Below the pieces are notes generated by a model. It had not been told where the DNA came from, did not search any database, and saw nothing but the letters and a program-made list of their open reading frames with translations. Positions 22,095-33,060 of a DNA stretch of 64,000 bases are shown one piece after another. Every line of letters begins with the position of its first letter. Position 1 is the stretch's first letter. The stretch lies in NCBI GenBank assembly GCA_030789695.1, contig CM061142.1, positions 798,921,258-798,985,257 on the forward strand. The letters run 5' to 3'. The translations under genes and the position numbers were made by a program. Source of the stretch: Scilla litardierei. Its lineage: Eukaryota; Streptophyta; Magnoliopsida; Asparagales; Asparagaceae.

Positions 22095-22185
22095 TGAAGC
22101 AAAAGTGAAGCAAGGTTTCTGGAGCTGGTTGAAGCAAAAAAGCTGAAGCAAACCTGAATACTGGCTGAAGCAAACCTGTAGCAAT
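22095..22185 (+). repeat. CTGAAGCAAA short tandem repeat
   Basis: Units of TGAAGCAAA-like sequence are repeated about six times at irregular spacing, after an acceptor-like TCTGCAG at 22064-22070. Confidence 0.6.
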
Positions 22186-22199
22186 AAAATTGGGTTATA

Positions 22200-23555
22200 A
22201 ATTGGGTTATAAAACATTAATATAAATTGTTTACATTGTAAACAATAAAATCATGTCACAATGTTTGTTTTGATTAGAAGGTTAGTATAATATTATATGA
22301 AAACATTGACATGGTTATTTTGTACTAGAAGATTAGTATGTGAAAACAGTGATCATATCATAATTTCATGTTAGCAAAGGATAGTCCAGACATGTTTTAT
22401 GTATTTTACAGGATGATCTCTTGCACACAAATTCGTTCTCTGTTCAGTTCACTATCATATTATCAACGTCATGCTACTAAATTCATACTTTAGATAACTA
22501 AAATAATTGTGATGAATCATTAGAAATGGAGTTTGAAGCAGGTCCTGATACAATGTTGCAGGCTCTCAGGATCATGTTTTCTTAATGATGGAAAGAAAAA
22601 AAATATGATTTGATAACATGTCTTTTGTGTGTGGATTTGTCGGATCCCTGTGGTCTGTTTTTCTTTTTCAAATATTCATCTAATAATTGGTTTGTAGACT
22701 TTATGTGTTAACTTGGATTTTAAGGATATTCATCATTCAAGTTCATCCTCTTGATACGTTTATTTAGAACATGGTCATTGTGCCATCGCGAATGAAGGCA
22801 GAGATGATTATGGAACATGCGATGAGGGTGGCAGTATTGAAGGCAACTAATCTAGAGCAAACTCACTTTAGGGGAACTAAATTCTTTATGGAACATTGTA
22901 GTATGTTTTTGAATTGGTTGCTGACTAGGACAAAAGTTTGAGTAGAAAAATTGTTGGGAATGAATCTTGAGAAATCAATGTGTATGATTAGTATTTGTGA
23001 AAATATTGGGTGGTAAACCCTAGACTTTTGCGGGTAACTAAATTTTGGGGGAAACTATGATATTGTTGGATAATTAAAATATCTGGAGGAACTACTTTTT
23101 GATGGTGACCTAATAGTTATTGCACTTTAATTATTATTGTCCGTTTAAAACGAGGGGTCTAAGATTTTGAGGGGGTATTATTTTAAATGAATCGTGCCCA
23201 AAGCCCAATGAGCTGGCCCAATGCCCACCTTATACCCTTTTGGGCATTATTAAAAAAGCTCATATGGGCTTTGGCCTGGCCTGAAAGCCCGTTCAGTTGA
23301 ATTGGGCATCGGTCCGGCCCTGCCCACATCACTACATGTTAGTATACAACGGAGCCTTCTGCATGGTGATTGAACGATTAAAGAAACCGACGGACAAATT
23401 AAATTCACTTTATTCAATCTCAATTTCAATCTCAACTGAGGTTAATCGATTAAAGAAATCGAAAGACAAATTAAATTCACTTTATTCACCATATAGATAC
23501 CGAATGTCATATAGTTCGTTCTACATGATTTGAAATTGAAGCCAAGATTGGGACA
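22200..23555. other. AT-rich stretch, no gene seen
   Basis: The only structures noted are the diverged repeat GCTGACTAGGACAAA at about 22921, a GGCCC/GGGCC-rich segment at 23195-23330, and a duplicated GATTAAAGAAA-CAAATTAAATTCAC unit at 23365 and 23447. Confidence 0.35.
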
Positions 23556-23857
23556 TCTATTATAAATTTGATGACCAATTTTAAACACGTAAAATTGCTA
23601 AATAATTGTAGTTCGGCGACGAATTAGTTGTTCCGCGTCGAAGGCGCCCGAGCCGAAATTGTTGTTCTACATCGAAATTATTGTCCTGCGCTGATCTCGC
23701 CCATGCCGAATTTGTTGCTCTAGCCTCGCGCTGAAGGCGTCCACGCTAATTTGTTGTTCCGCAAAATTTTGGCTGTTGAAATAATTTTTTGGAGAACAAA
23801 GATTTCATGGGGGAAAATCTTAAATGAACCGTGCCCGCGGGCACGGGTTATGACTAG
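23556..23857 (+). mobile_element. Small Helitron, about 300 bp
   Basis: It ends in CTAG at 23854-23857 followed by T, with the perfect palindrome CCGTGCCCGCGGGCACGG at 23829-23846, seven bases before CTAG. A matching 5' start is TCTATTATAAATTTG at 23556 after an A. The 3' 150 bp are similar to the reverse complement of the Helitron at 47856. If the 5' end is wrong, the element would extend left over the captured-gene block. Confidence 0.65.
23829..23846 (+). terminator. Helitron 3' palindrome
   Basis: CCGTGCCCGCGGGCACGG is a self-complementary 18-mer just before the CTAG end, as expected for a Helitron terminal hairpin. Confidence 0.75.
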
Positions 23858-23870
23858 TATATATATATAG

Positions 23871-23953
23871 AATAATGGGTATCATACGCCATATGAGAGT
23901 GTGTGTATATATATATATATGAGACACACTCTCATATTGCGTATGATACCCAT

Positions 23954-23957
<4 letters not shown>
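23871..23957. mobile_element. Foldback MITE in a TA repeat, copy 2 (short)
   Basis: An 87-bp copy of the foldback element at 16662. Both termini (AATAATGGGTATCATACGCC and its complement) are kept, but the centre is reduced to a TA run. It begins 13 bp after the Helitron end at 23857. Confidence 0.75.

Positions 23958-24031
<74 letters not shown>
23958..24031. repeat. TA microsatellite
   Basis: A long pure TA run, followed by a short ACAC run. Confidence 0.95.
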
Positions 24032-24033
<2 letters not shown>

Positions 24034-24049
24034 ACACACACACATACAT

Positions 24050-24352
24050 ATGTGGATAGATATGTGGGATTATGTAAACCATTCATGTAGAGAATGTTAA
24101 TATACTTATTTGCAATTGGTTTATGTAATCCATGCCTATTATATGTCACCATTGTTTCTTATTATTTCAGTTGGTATAATGAGTATTTACAATTGGATTA
24201 TCTCATTCTACATTGGTGCATATATGTAGGGGAGCTTATTAGCATTATGCTTTATTTTCTTTATCTTTACATAATGTGTGTCATCATTAAATATGGGGAG
24301 ATGGTTGAGTGATGGTGTTTCATACCAATTTTATTTTGTTGATGATCACAAC
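24050..24352 (+). other. Copia 3' UTR-like DNA before LTR
   Basis: AT-rich and non-coding, with two TTTACAATTGG-like motifs shared with 7800-8160. It lies directly upstream of an LTR, so it probably is the last internal part of the copia element. Confidence 0.4.
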
Positions 24353-24735
24353 ATTATGTTGTTGCTAATGACTCTCTTGTTTTAGTCTCATAGTTAACAT
24401 TTTAAGAAGATCATTTTTGGAGACTAAACACTTGGTGCAAGGATGCACATTAAGAGGAGCAATGAAAAGATGGACTCAAGGGGTGCCAAAGCTTGGAGAT
24501 GATAGAGAGCATCAAGATTGATGCCATAGACTCTAAGGAAAGCAATGTAATCCATGTAATATTTCATTTATTGCTTTTCTTTTTTTGAGTCTAGGTTAAT
24601 GTAATGCCTTGATAGATGGATTAACTCATTCATGCATATGCATTTTCCATCTTAGTGAGCCTTAGGATTATCATAGAAATCATCCCAATAGGTTCATCTT
24701 ACCTTAAACTCAAACCGGAGTTTTTGGCTCTCCTA

Positions 24736-25245
24736 CAGTCGACTGATGAAGGCATGCCAGGCGACTGGGTGATTCCAGGCGCCTGCCCAGCCTTCTACAG
24801 CCGACTGGAATGCACAGCTCAAGTCAAACTTTTATTGACTTCTACTTGAGCTTTTGTATCAGTCAACTGAAGTTCATTTTACAGTCGTATGTCTTCCAAC
24901 ATGCGCCTAGAAATTGTTTTATAGTTGCCTGTGCTTAACTTGTATTTTCTGGGCTTCATCCTAATTTGCAAGACAGTCGACTGATGAAGTAATTACAGTC
25001 GCATGTCTATTTACAGTCGCCTGTGAAATGGTCATCTATCTTCTGAAGGCGATAGTTCGAAAGTTGCATCTTCCAGCTCCGTTTCCATCCCATGTGACAG
25101 TCGCCTGCTGTAGGATATTCAGTTGCATGCTCATTGTACAGGTGACTGTGTAGTCTTCTACATTCGCTTGTCCTGGCTTAGATTATAGCCGTTGGGATTT
25201 TGATAGCCGTTGACAAGTCGACTGTCAGTTGTTCATCAGTCGACC
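24736..25245 (+). promoter_or_regulatory. Cluster of CAGTCG(A/C)CTG palindromes in LTR U3
   Basis: The palindrome CAGTCGACTG and variants (CAGTCGCCTG, CAGTCGCATG, CAGTCGACCG) occur more than ten times at irregular spacing. The last one ends 88 bp before the TATA box. The position and density suggest repeated binding sites for a regulatory protein; that function is inferred. Confidence 0.6.
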
Positions 25246-25333
25246 GTCTGTGCACTAAACTGCCAAAATATAGCCGTTGTAAATTTATTGTTTTGGGGTT
25301 TTTCTTTGGGTTTGAGGGTTCCTTTGGGCTTCC

Positions 25334-25342
25334 TATATATAT
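25334..25342 (+). promoter_or_regulatory. LTR TATA box
   Basis: TATATATAT-like core in TTCCTATATATATGAGAGGG. The same context (TTCTATATATAGGAGAGGG) occurs in the related LTR at 26664. Confidence 0.65.
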
Positions 25343-26043
25343 GAGAGGGCCGAGTTCATTAGAACTTCTTGGAACTATTGCAAATCTTTAGAGATTGATT
25401 AAGTCACTCTCAAACTCTCTCATTTCCCTCTTAGAGCTATTATTCCTCTTCATGCATTTAAGTCAAGCTCAAGGAAAATCATCCAAGTGCATTTCAAGCT
25501 CATCTCAGCACTTGGAGATCCTCTTACATACCTTACATTCATTAATGAGTAAGTTCATCATCAAGGCATAGGTAAGAGTATTTGTTTACTTTGTTATTTC
25601 ATTGAAATCCTAGCTTTCTGTGTGAGAGCTAGTTACTCTCTGTGTGAGAGTATAACCTTCTGTTTGAGGGTTGGTTGAGGTCTCTCTGTGTGAGAGTTTG
25701 AGTCTATCTGTGTGAGAGCAAAAGTCTCTCTGTGTGAGAACTAGGATATCTCTTTGTGGGAATCCAAAATCCTCTGTGTGAGGTATCTCTGTGTGAGATT
25801 GTATTCACTTCTCTTTGTGGAAATTATAGTGAATATTTGGTGTGGCTGGACGTACCCAAGTTTGGAGAACTAGGGTAATATCTTGTGTTTGCGTTTGGAC
25901 TTTTGTGGTGCTTAAATTCCTCTTGCATTTATAATTCGGCATTTGCAAGTTTAATTTTTAAATACTTAATTTGTGCCATTACACTATTCACACCCCCTCT
26001 AGTGTGTTGTTATTAGTATTGCAAGGGTAAGACGGTCCTTACA

Positions 26044-26584
26044 AAATGTACACTTATTCTCACATTTCGGCCAATGACTCCATACCCAAATGAATCTCGG
26101 GCATTGGGTCAAAAGGGGCCCCTCGGGCCTACTCTCTCGAATCGCCTAGAACCCTTACTCTTATGCACTCCCCCAAACGTCATCTTTCAACGTGAATCCC
26201 AGTGCTTCCTGAGGCACGGAGATGTTGCTACTTGATGAAATAGGGAGAATGGTGCATTTATTCTATGTTTCTCTTTTTTCTTTTCCTCTTTTTTTGTATT
26301 CATTCATTTTTCTTTTCAATTTTTTTGGGTGTCGACACCATGGTAGAGGGGAGTATAATCCAAATTCAAAGCCAAACTCTATCAAGGCAAAGTACCCTAT
26401 GCATTCGGAGAGGCCTATGGTTGCGTGATCAAAGAGTTGATTAGGCAACTAGCCTATCCTACTGGAAGTGAATTGGGAACTAGCTCAGCTTACGGATGAT
26501 GGTTAAAAATGAAATCGTGAGGGTAGTAGTGTGGAAATCATCCCACCGAAAGGTATTTAAAGTGTAAGAGGGAAACCTAACCCT
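26044..26584. other. Unassigned sequence between two LTRs
   Basis: No gene or recognisable element. Probably repeat-derived. Confidence 0.3.
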
Positions 26585-27403
26585 AACCAAGAAGCCAAAA
26601 TCTAGCTGTTGCAAATTTTCTGATTTGGACTTTTTGCTTGGGTTTGAGGGTTCTTTTGGGCGTTCTATATATAGGAGAGGGCTGAGTTCATTAGAGCTTC
26701 TTGGAACCATTGAAGATCATTTGAGAATCATTAAGCCACTCTCACACTCTCTCATTTCCCTCTTTGAGCTCATATTCCTCTTCATGAGTTGAAGTCAAGC
26801 TCATGGAAAATCATCCAAGTGCATTCAAGAAAATCTCAAGCACTTGGTCATCCTCTTCCTTGCATTCATCTTCATATGAGTAAGTTCATCTCAAGGCATA
26901 AGTAAGAGTCTTTTGTTTCATTTGTTATTTTGAAACCCTAGTTCTCTTTGTGGGAATTAAATACTCTCTTTGTGGGAGTTGGTTACTCTCTTTGTGTGCG
27001 TTACTCTCTTTATGGGAGTTTGGTGTCCTAGTGTAGGACTAACCCTAATTCTCTGTGTGGGAGTTAGTAATTCTCTATGTGGGAATTTGACCATTGTGTA
27101 GGGTTGGTTGGGTTCTTGTGCAGGACAAAATCTTCTGGGTGAGGTATCTCTGTGTGAGATTGTATTCACTACCTTGTGTAGGATTATAATGAATATTTGG
27201 TGTGGCTGGACGTACCTAAGTTTGGGGAACCCGGGTAAAATCTTATGTTTGCGTTTGGATTGAGTGTGTTTATTAATTCCTCTTGAATTTATTATTCCGC
27301 ATTTGCAAGTTAAATTTTAATTGCACAATTTAATGCTATTACTCTATTCATCCCCCTCTAGAGTATTTGTTGTAAGTATTGCAAGGGTAAGATGGTCCTC
27401 ACA
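26585..27403 (+). mobile_element. Partial copia LTR, same family
   Basis: Matches 25250-26043 throughout: GGGTTTGAGGGTTC, TATA box at 26665-26673, TTGGAACCATTGAAG, the diverged CTCTTTGTGGGAG array and the GGTCCTCACA end. The U3 part with the palindromes is missing. It abuts an Athila-like gag at 27404 and interrupts it. Confidence 0.7.
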
Positions 27404-29457
27404 GATTCTTGGGCATTTTGTTCTTTAGTACCGACGTGCAGTCATCTGCTAGCATGACGAATTCCTATTTTCTCCTTCCCGCTATCAGATCCTTCAAGAA
27501 TTTTGCGTACATCGGGATTTTTGTCAATGCATCCATGAAAGGGATGTTCAAGTGAACACCCATCAGAAACTCTATGAATTTGGCGTACTTCTTCTCAAAC
27601 TTCACCATGGCTAACCTTTGAGTGTATGAGACGGGAGAACGACTTCCCTTATCTTTCTCCTTGTCCATTTGCTCTCCTTGTCCATTGGCTTAGATTTCTG
27701 AATCGATTTTTCCAAGGAAGTTGGAGTGTCAACCAGGATTCTAGCAATGGGATTGTCCAAAGGAATGGGTGATGTCTCCTTCTCTACATCACCAGATGGC
27801 TCCTCAGTGTCCTTATCTTCATTCACCAAAATGATCGGCTCCGGAGCTATGGAGCTCTCTTCATCAATGACGCTCGTGGGTTGTGGGTCCACTAGCTTTG
27901 GAACATTACCATAACTGCTTCAGTGGTTTTACCTCCTCTTGTTGTCACCGCTACCACAACATTAATGTGCCCTCTTGGATTGGGCTCAGATTTAGCGGGA
28001 GTCTTTCCTTGAGCGTTGGTAAGTTGTCTCACTTGGGCCGTTAATTGGTCTATGGTGATAGCAAGCTGCTTCTGAATAGCCAACAAATCCATGTTTTGCC
28101 TAGCCATATCTGCATTCTGCTTAGCTTGTGCATTGATAAAAGCTTCACACGCTCCTTTAACTCCCGATTTGGGTGCCACCGGTTGTTGGTATTGTTGATA
28201 TGGTTGACGATTGTTGTAGCCCGGTGATCTATAAGGCCCAGCTGGCCTAAATCCTAGCTGTTGATGCTACTGTTGCTGAGGAGGTGCTTGCGGTTGAGGT
28301 GGAGGTTGTTGTGGCCTTGGCTGAGTGGGTGGTTGCATGGCTCCATTGGGGTTGTTGTAGGAGAATCCTGGATGTGTCTTCCAAGACGGATTTGTCCATT
28401 GCGGCCTTGGGTTATTCCTATCGTCTTAAATGTAGTTGATTTGCTCTGCTGGCACATCTGTTCCATCAAAAGAACCTTCAATTGGAATGTACACTTGCTC
28501 GGCGTAATCTTCCCATGCAGCACAAACTAGAGCCTTGGAAGGTGAATGCATAGCATCTAGCTTCTGTTCAATCTAATACACTTGCTTTGAGAGACAATCA
28601 AATTGCATGTCGTAGTTCGTAGCATACCTTAGCTCGGAGTGATTTCCACCGGCACTCCTAGATGATGTTGAGCGATCATCGCTCCATTGTTGATTGTTGG
28701 AGGCCATTTGCTGCACTAAATATGTGGCCTCCTTTGGAAGCTTAGCTAAAATCGCTCCATTAGCAGAAGCGTCAATGATCATCTGGGTGTCCTACTTTAA
28801 CCCATTGTAGAATCTTTGAATGAGGTCACAATCTTGGACTCTGTGATGCGGGCATTGGTGTTGTAAGTCCTTGAAGCGCTCCAATGCTTCATATAGAGAT
28901 TCATGTAGGAGTTGCTTGAAAGAAGTGATGGCGCTCCTAAGCCTCACCGTTTTGGATGGTGGATAATATTTGTTGACGAAGGCTTGGGCTAGCTGCTCCC
29001 AAGTGGTGAATGTATTCATAGGATGTGCCCTCAACCAATATGTCCCCTTGTCCCGAAGTATGAATGGGAACAATCGAAGTCGGATTGCAACTTCACTTAC
29101 ATTGTTCACCTGAAATGTAGTGCACTTTGCCAAGAATAGATAATTGTGGTGGTCGGGATTCTCATGAGGATGTCCATGGAAGGCATCCTGATGCATCAAC
29201 GACATCAAGCCTATCTTCAACTCAAAGTTTCCTGATGCCAGCTGCGGTCTCAAGATAGAAGATATATTTGAGATGTTAGGCTTCATATAATCATGAATAT
29301 TACTCTGGCGTGGAGGTGGTGGTGGAGGGGGTCCATTTTCTGCCATTTGGTCCTCCAAAAGTTTTTGCCTCCTCTCAGCTTTAAGTTTCTTTGCTGTTCT
29401 TTCAATCTCAGGGTCAAACGGTAGCAAATTGTCAGGTCCCCCAAGACGTGTGTTCAT
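27404..29457 (-). pseudogene. Athila-like gag-protease relic
   Basis: Read on the minus strand from the ATG at 29457. The gag domain is clear in the first frame (28792-29457): MNTRLGGPDNLL, SLMHQDAFHGHPHENPDHHN, FVNKYYPPSKT and RFKDLQHQCPHH. Frames then change several times through MASNNQQW, NPRGHINVVVAVTTRGGK and VHLNIPFMDALTKIPMYAKF, and it stops just before the protease at NKMPKN, where the copia LTR begins. No intact protein. The parallel protein at 42065-44839 confirms the order of motifs. Confidence 0.8.
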
Positions 29458-29587
29458 GCAAAATCAAGAAACTCAGAGAAGATAGCAGTAATAAAAGAGA
29501 ATAAAAATTACGGTGGGGTAAGAGGTGGATAGAGAAACAAACAAGTCTCCCAACAAAAAACCAAACCCATGTAAATCGTTGCCTCTC

Positions 29588-29604
29588 CAACAACGGTGCC
29601 AAAA
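29588..29604 (-). other. Degenerate primer-binding site, Athila type
   Basis: On the minus strand it reads TTTTGGCACCGTTGTTGG, close to the Athila TTTTGGCGCCGTTGCCGG seen intact at 44972. It lies next to a short LTR stub starting at 29608. Confidence 0.65.
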
Positions 29605-29607
29605 GCT

Positions 29608-29660
29608 TGTTTGGTCCAGCAAGTGCACGGTGTTGATAGCTTTGAAATATAGTAAAGGTT
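29608..29660 (-). mobile_element. End of Athila-like 5' LTR, truncated
   Basis: It starts TGTTTGGTCCAGCAAGTGC on the plus strand, which corresponds to the LTR end next to the primer site. After about 50 bp it is cut by the unrelated TGTCACGCCCC sequence at 29661. Confidence 0.55.
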
Positions 29661-32600
29661 TGTCACGCCCCGCTTCCCATTCTACTTGGGAGCGAGGATG
29701 CGAGCGGGTCCACGGTCTGCTAAAAACAAGGAGTAGTACTTTTTTCTTTTCGTTCTCCCTCCTTGGTGTTTAAACACACTAAGCGTCTGCGAAAAAAACT
29801 GCAGGTCCTGGCATGCAGATTTAAAAAACAGCTCAAACGACATTATTACATATCAAGCGTACAATAATTAAGATAGATCATGGGCCTAGCATGACCAATA
29901 CCAAAAAATACAACAAATTAAATTATTCAAATAGAAAGTGCTGATGCGAAGGTAAATAAAAACACCCTAGTCTTTTGTGGGCTGGAACTCCACGTAATCC
30001 TTGAGCGCTAGCTCGACTTCTATTGTAGGATCCTCTGTAAACTCACTATCAAGTCATGACGGACATTTCATAAAACGCCAAAATGAAATGCCCGTCAACG
30101 AGGGTTACTCGGCAAGTATATTCCCATAGTAAAATAAAAAGGTAAAAGCATGCATATAATAGAGGCATGAGCTAAAGCATATCTATGATATGATAAAGGC
30201 ATGGTATGTTAAAACATGGTAGGAAATATTATACTAACATGGCATAGTTATTAAGAGCATGGTATAAGTATCTTATGAACATTTAACAAGTTTAATTCGT
30301 AAGAACTACATCATATATGAAAGTGAAGTAAGGAAACACATGGTGAGATATATAAGGTCTGAAATGATATTAACTAGTAGTTAGAACCTTTAATAGCATT
30401 AGCAATAAGAAATAAAGAGTAACTTGCAATCGATAACAGTTAAACGATTGATAGCAATTTGCAAACTGAGCATGGTATTAGCATTGTATAAAACGAGTAT
30501 GAGACAAGTATAATATGTAAGACAAAACATGGAACGACATAGTATGAGTTTGATAAGAACGATATGTAAAAACTGCATCAATATTTTACTATCATCAGTT
30601 CTAGTGCTAAGTCTATGTCCAAGAATACGAAATATGACTAAAACGTGCCCCGTCACGGGAGCTACCCGTGACGCTACTTACCGAAGTACCCCATATACTG
30701 GGCAATGGTCAAGTTACTCGCCTCGTGTGTGGAGTTAGCAATAGAGCGGATTCAGACACTCCTGTATCGTCTTAACCATAGACTACCCCAATCCCACGGG
30801 TCAAGTCTAGTGTCGGGTCAAAGTACGTGTACTCTATCAATTGATATTACAAGTATAACCATTTGTCTTCCATCAGCCGTTCAGTCATTTCTGTTCAATT
30901 GCATCATATCAGATGCGTATAACATGTCCACGGTGTATCAAGAGTACATACACGAGTTCCACATCATTTTACCATTTTATCATCAAAATTCACAATTTTA
31001 CAATACGATAAAATGGGCAGTTATGTTAGAAAATGCTCACAGAAATAGTTAAAATTAAGCAGATGAGTGTAATTAAGCATAAAATATTTGTCAAGGCTAA
31101 CAGATATTTTTCAGAGATTTAAAATAATTATTCGATATTTTTTCTCAATTTAAATAGCCAGAAATTATTTTTTTTTTCAATTAAGAAATTGATTTTCTCA
31201 TTATGTTCAATGAATTGTTCAGAGCAAACGACGCATCAGAATTCTTTAAGTAAGGTGTCAAAACGAACGTCTCATCTAGGACTACAACATATAGTTTTTG
31301 TGTGTATCAGTGTTCATGAAAAATCAATGGGACTAATTTATAAGTAAAATAGCGTAATTCGAATTTAACTTTAAAAAATTACTGCTGGAGATATACTTGC
31401 CTGATCGCCACGAAACCAGTGCCAATGTGTTCATTGCGTCGTTTTGGATTTTCTGGTATTTTTGATAATTTTATGAGATCTATATTACGAGGTATCAATT
31501 TTTTTAATAAAAACCACTTTCTCTCTCTAACTTACTCTCTCTCTCTACCCGATTTTTTCCCAGGTTACGCAAAAACACAGTTTTGCGCATGCATGGGGCT
31601 GTTTTGTCGTCGGTCGATGGCGACTGAGGCGGCAGGGGGCGGGGCGACTGGCGGGGAGGTGGCCGGTGGTCCTCCGGCGGCGACAACGACGACGGGTAAG
31701 GGGCGGTGGCCGGGGATGGAAAGCAGTGGTGAGGTGGGAAACACTTTTTTGATGGGTTCGATGTGTTTTCGGCGAGCTCCGGTGGTTGTTCGACATCAGT
31801 GGAGATCCGTCGGCTTCGTGGTGGGGCAACAGAGTTTTCGGGGTTGTCGGTCGACGGTGGAGGAGGTCGTGGCGGTGACGATTCGCCAGGGAAGCTTGGA
31901 GAAGGAGGTCAAGGAAGTGGGTTTGTTTTGAGGTTGAGGAAGAAGGTGATGAAGTTGTTGAAGTTGATGGAGGTGAATGAAGTGGAGGATGGTGGTGGAG
32001 GACGATGGTGGAGGAGGAGATGGAGTTGGTTGGCCGAAGTTGCTTCGTCGGAGTTGGAGTAGTTGGAGGAGGACGTGGGTTGATGGGTTGTTTTAGCATA
32101 AGGTTGAGGGTGAAGATGAAGGTGTTGTTGGTGTTGATGGTGGTGGCGGAAGTGGATGAGGTGGTGGTTGTGATGAAGGAGGTGGTGGTGAAGCTTGTTG
32201 GGAAGAGGAGGTGGTGGAGATGGCCGTGGGTTTTCTTAGCATTGGCTTGGGTTGGGGTTTGCCTGGTTGCATGAGACGTTGAGGGAGGGTGTGGTTTTAT
32301 AAAAATGAATAAGTATAACCATATAATATAAACTTAAGTATTAAATAATAATAATACTATTAAATATTGTGGTTGAGATCCAAAAATTTTGGATCTGAGC
32401 TACTATGGAGGCGGTATATGGAGGTAGTTAGGGTAAAGTAAATATGGTTAGGGTTAAATGTAACATGTAATTAGTAAAAATAAAATACATGAAAAATTAC
32501 AATTTTACCCCCGAAATTAAACGTGTCTGAAAAATTATGAAAATAATACTACGGGTTTATATCGTTGTGAGGATCACGAGTACAAAGTCCATTTCAGAGT

Positions 32601-32800
32601 TTGACCTACAGAGATATGAGTTTTGGGCCCTTAATTTTCTGAAGAAGGCTTCTTGTTTCTATTGTTTCTATTGGTTTTGTACAAGAAGCCTTCTTCAGAA
32701 AATTAAGAATCCACAAGTTTCCAAGTAAAAATCTCCTCCAAAACCCTAATTTCACCTCAAGAGAATATGGGGCTCCTCTAAAAATGAATTTAAATTTAGT
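29661..32800 (-). mobile_element. LTR-like segment with TGTCACGCCCC terminus
   Basis: The left end TGTCACGCCCC is a common gypsy LTR terminus, and the same terminus in opposite orientation closes a region at 63252. On the minus strand a TATA box (ATTTTTATAAAACCAC) at 32295-32306 is followed by a leader rich in CAACC and CACC. The frames over 31545-32099 are low-complexity and not convincing proteins. The right border was not found. It could be more than one element. Confidence 0.4.
32631..32706. repeat. Perfect 26-bp hairpin
   Basis: TTAATTTTCTGAAGAAGGCT and the six bases that follow it (32631-32656) are exactly complementary to 32681-32706, across a 24-base loop. The arms are partly self-complementary (AAGAAGGCTTCTT). 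No known element was recognised around it. Confidence 0.85.
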
Positions 32801-32834
32801 TCTCGATTCTCTTTAACCTAAGAAAGTAATATTG

Positions 32835-33027
32835 TTTATATACATTCGGGTTTGAACCCGTTAAAACAATTAAAACCCTCAAAATCGAATTGTCTTCTAT
32901 GCCTGCGAGCCGCCCGACTCGACCGAGTGGCGATGCCACTCGGTTCGAGTTAGGCTTCGCAGCCCTGTCGACCTTGCTTGATGCCGTAGCTTTTGAACTG
33001 GAAGAGTTTCCACTCGAACAGAGTGGA
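32835..33027 (-). promoter_or_regulatory. TATA box with ACTCGACCGAGT palindromes upstream
   Basis: A TATATAAA on the minus strand (32835-32842) is preceded, 75 bp upstream on that strand, by ACTCGACCGAGT (32917-32928). ACTCGGTTCGAGT (32938-32950) and CCACTCGAACAGAGTGG (33011-33027) follow. The layout is the same as in the Athila-like LTR at 34979. Confidence 0.5.
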
Positions 33028-33060
33028 TGGTTGATTGGCACGGAATTAATTCCAAAACAA

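Larger units (their letters stand above)
16882..23555 (+). mobile_element. Block carrying several captured host-gene fragments
   Basis: About 6.7 kb between two TA-rich insertion sites. It holds exon-sized pieces of at least three unrelated host genes, all in the plus direction and some with splice-site-like borders. Same-strand fragments with introns are typical of gene-capturing Helitrons, and a Helitron 3' end does occur at 23857. However, a candidate 5' end at 23556 suggests that this end belongs to a short separate Helitron. A diverged direct repeat (GCTGACTAGGACAA) near both ends, at 16903 and 22919, may be a trace of the real borders. The mechanism is therefore open. No intact gene is present. 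Confidence 0.55.
24353..26043 (+). mobile_element. Copia LTR (likely 3' LTR), about 1.7 kb
   Basis: The right half (25550-26043) matches 3786-4296 closely, including the CTCTGTGTGAGAG array and the CCTTACA end. No primer site follows, so it is a 3' or solo LTR. It carries many CAGTCGACTG or CAGTCGCCTG motifs at 24736-25245 and a TATA box at 25334. The left border (TGTTGTTGCTAATG) is a best guess. Confidence 0.65.

Noticed and set aside
15770..24152. ORFs made of repeated VC or YI dipeptides
   Set aside because: They are translations of AC and TA microsatellites.
31419..32274. Glycine/valine-rich plus-strand and proline/histidine-rich minus-strand proteins
   Set aside because: Low-complexity GTGG repeats in an LTR leader. 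No domain and no consistent frame.
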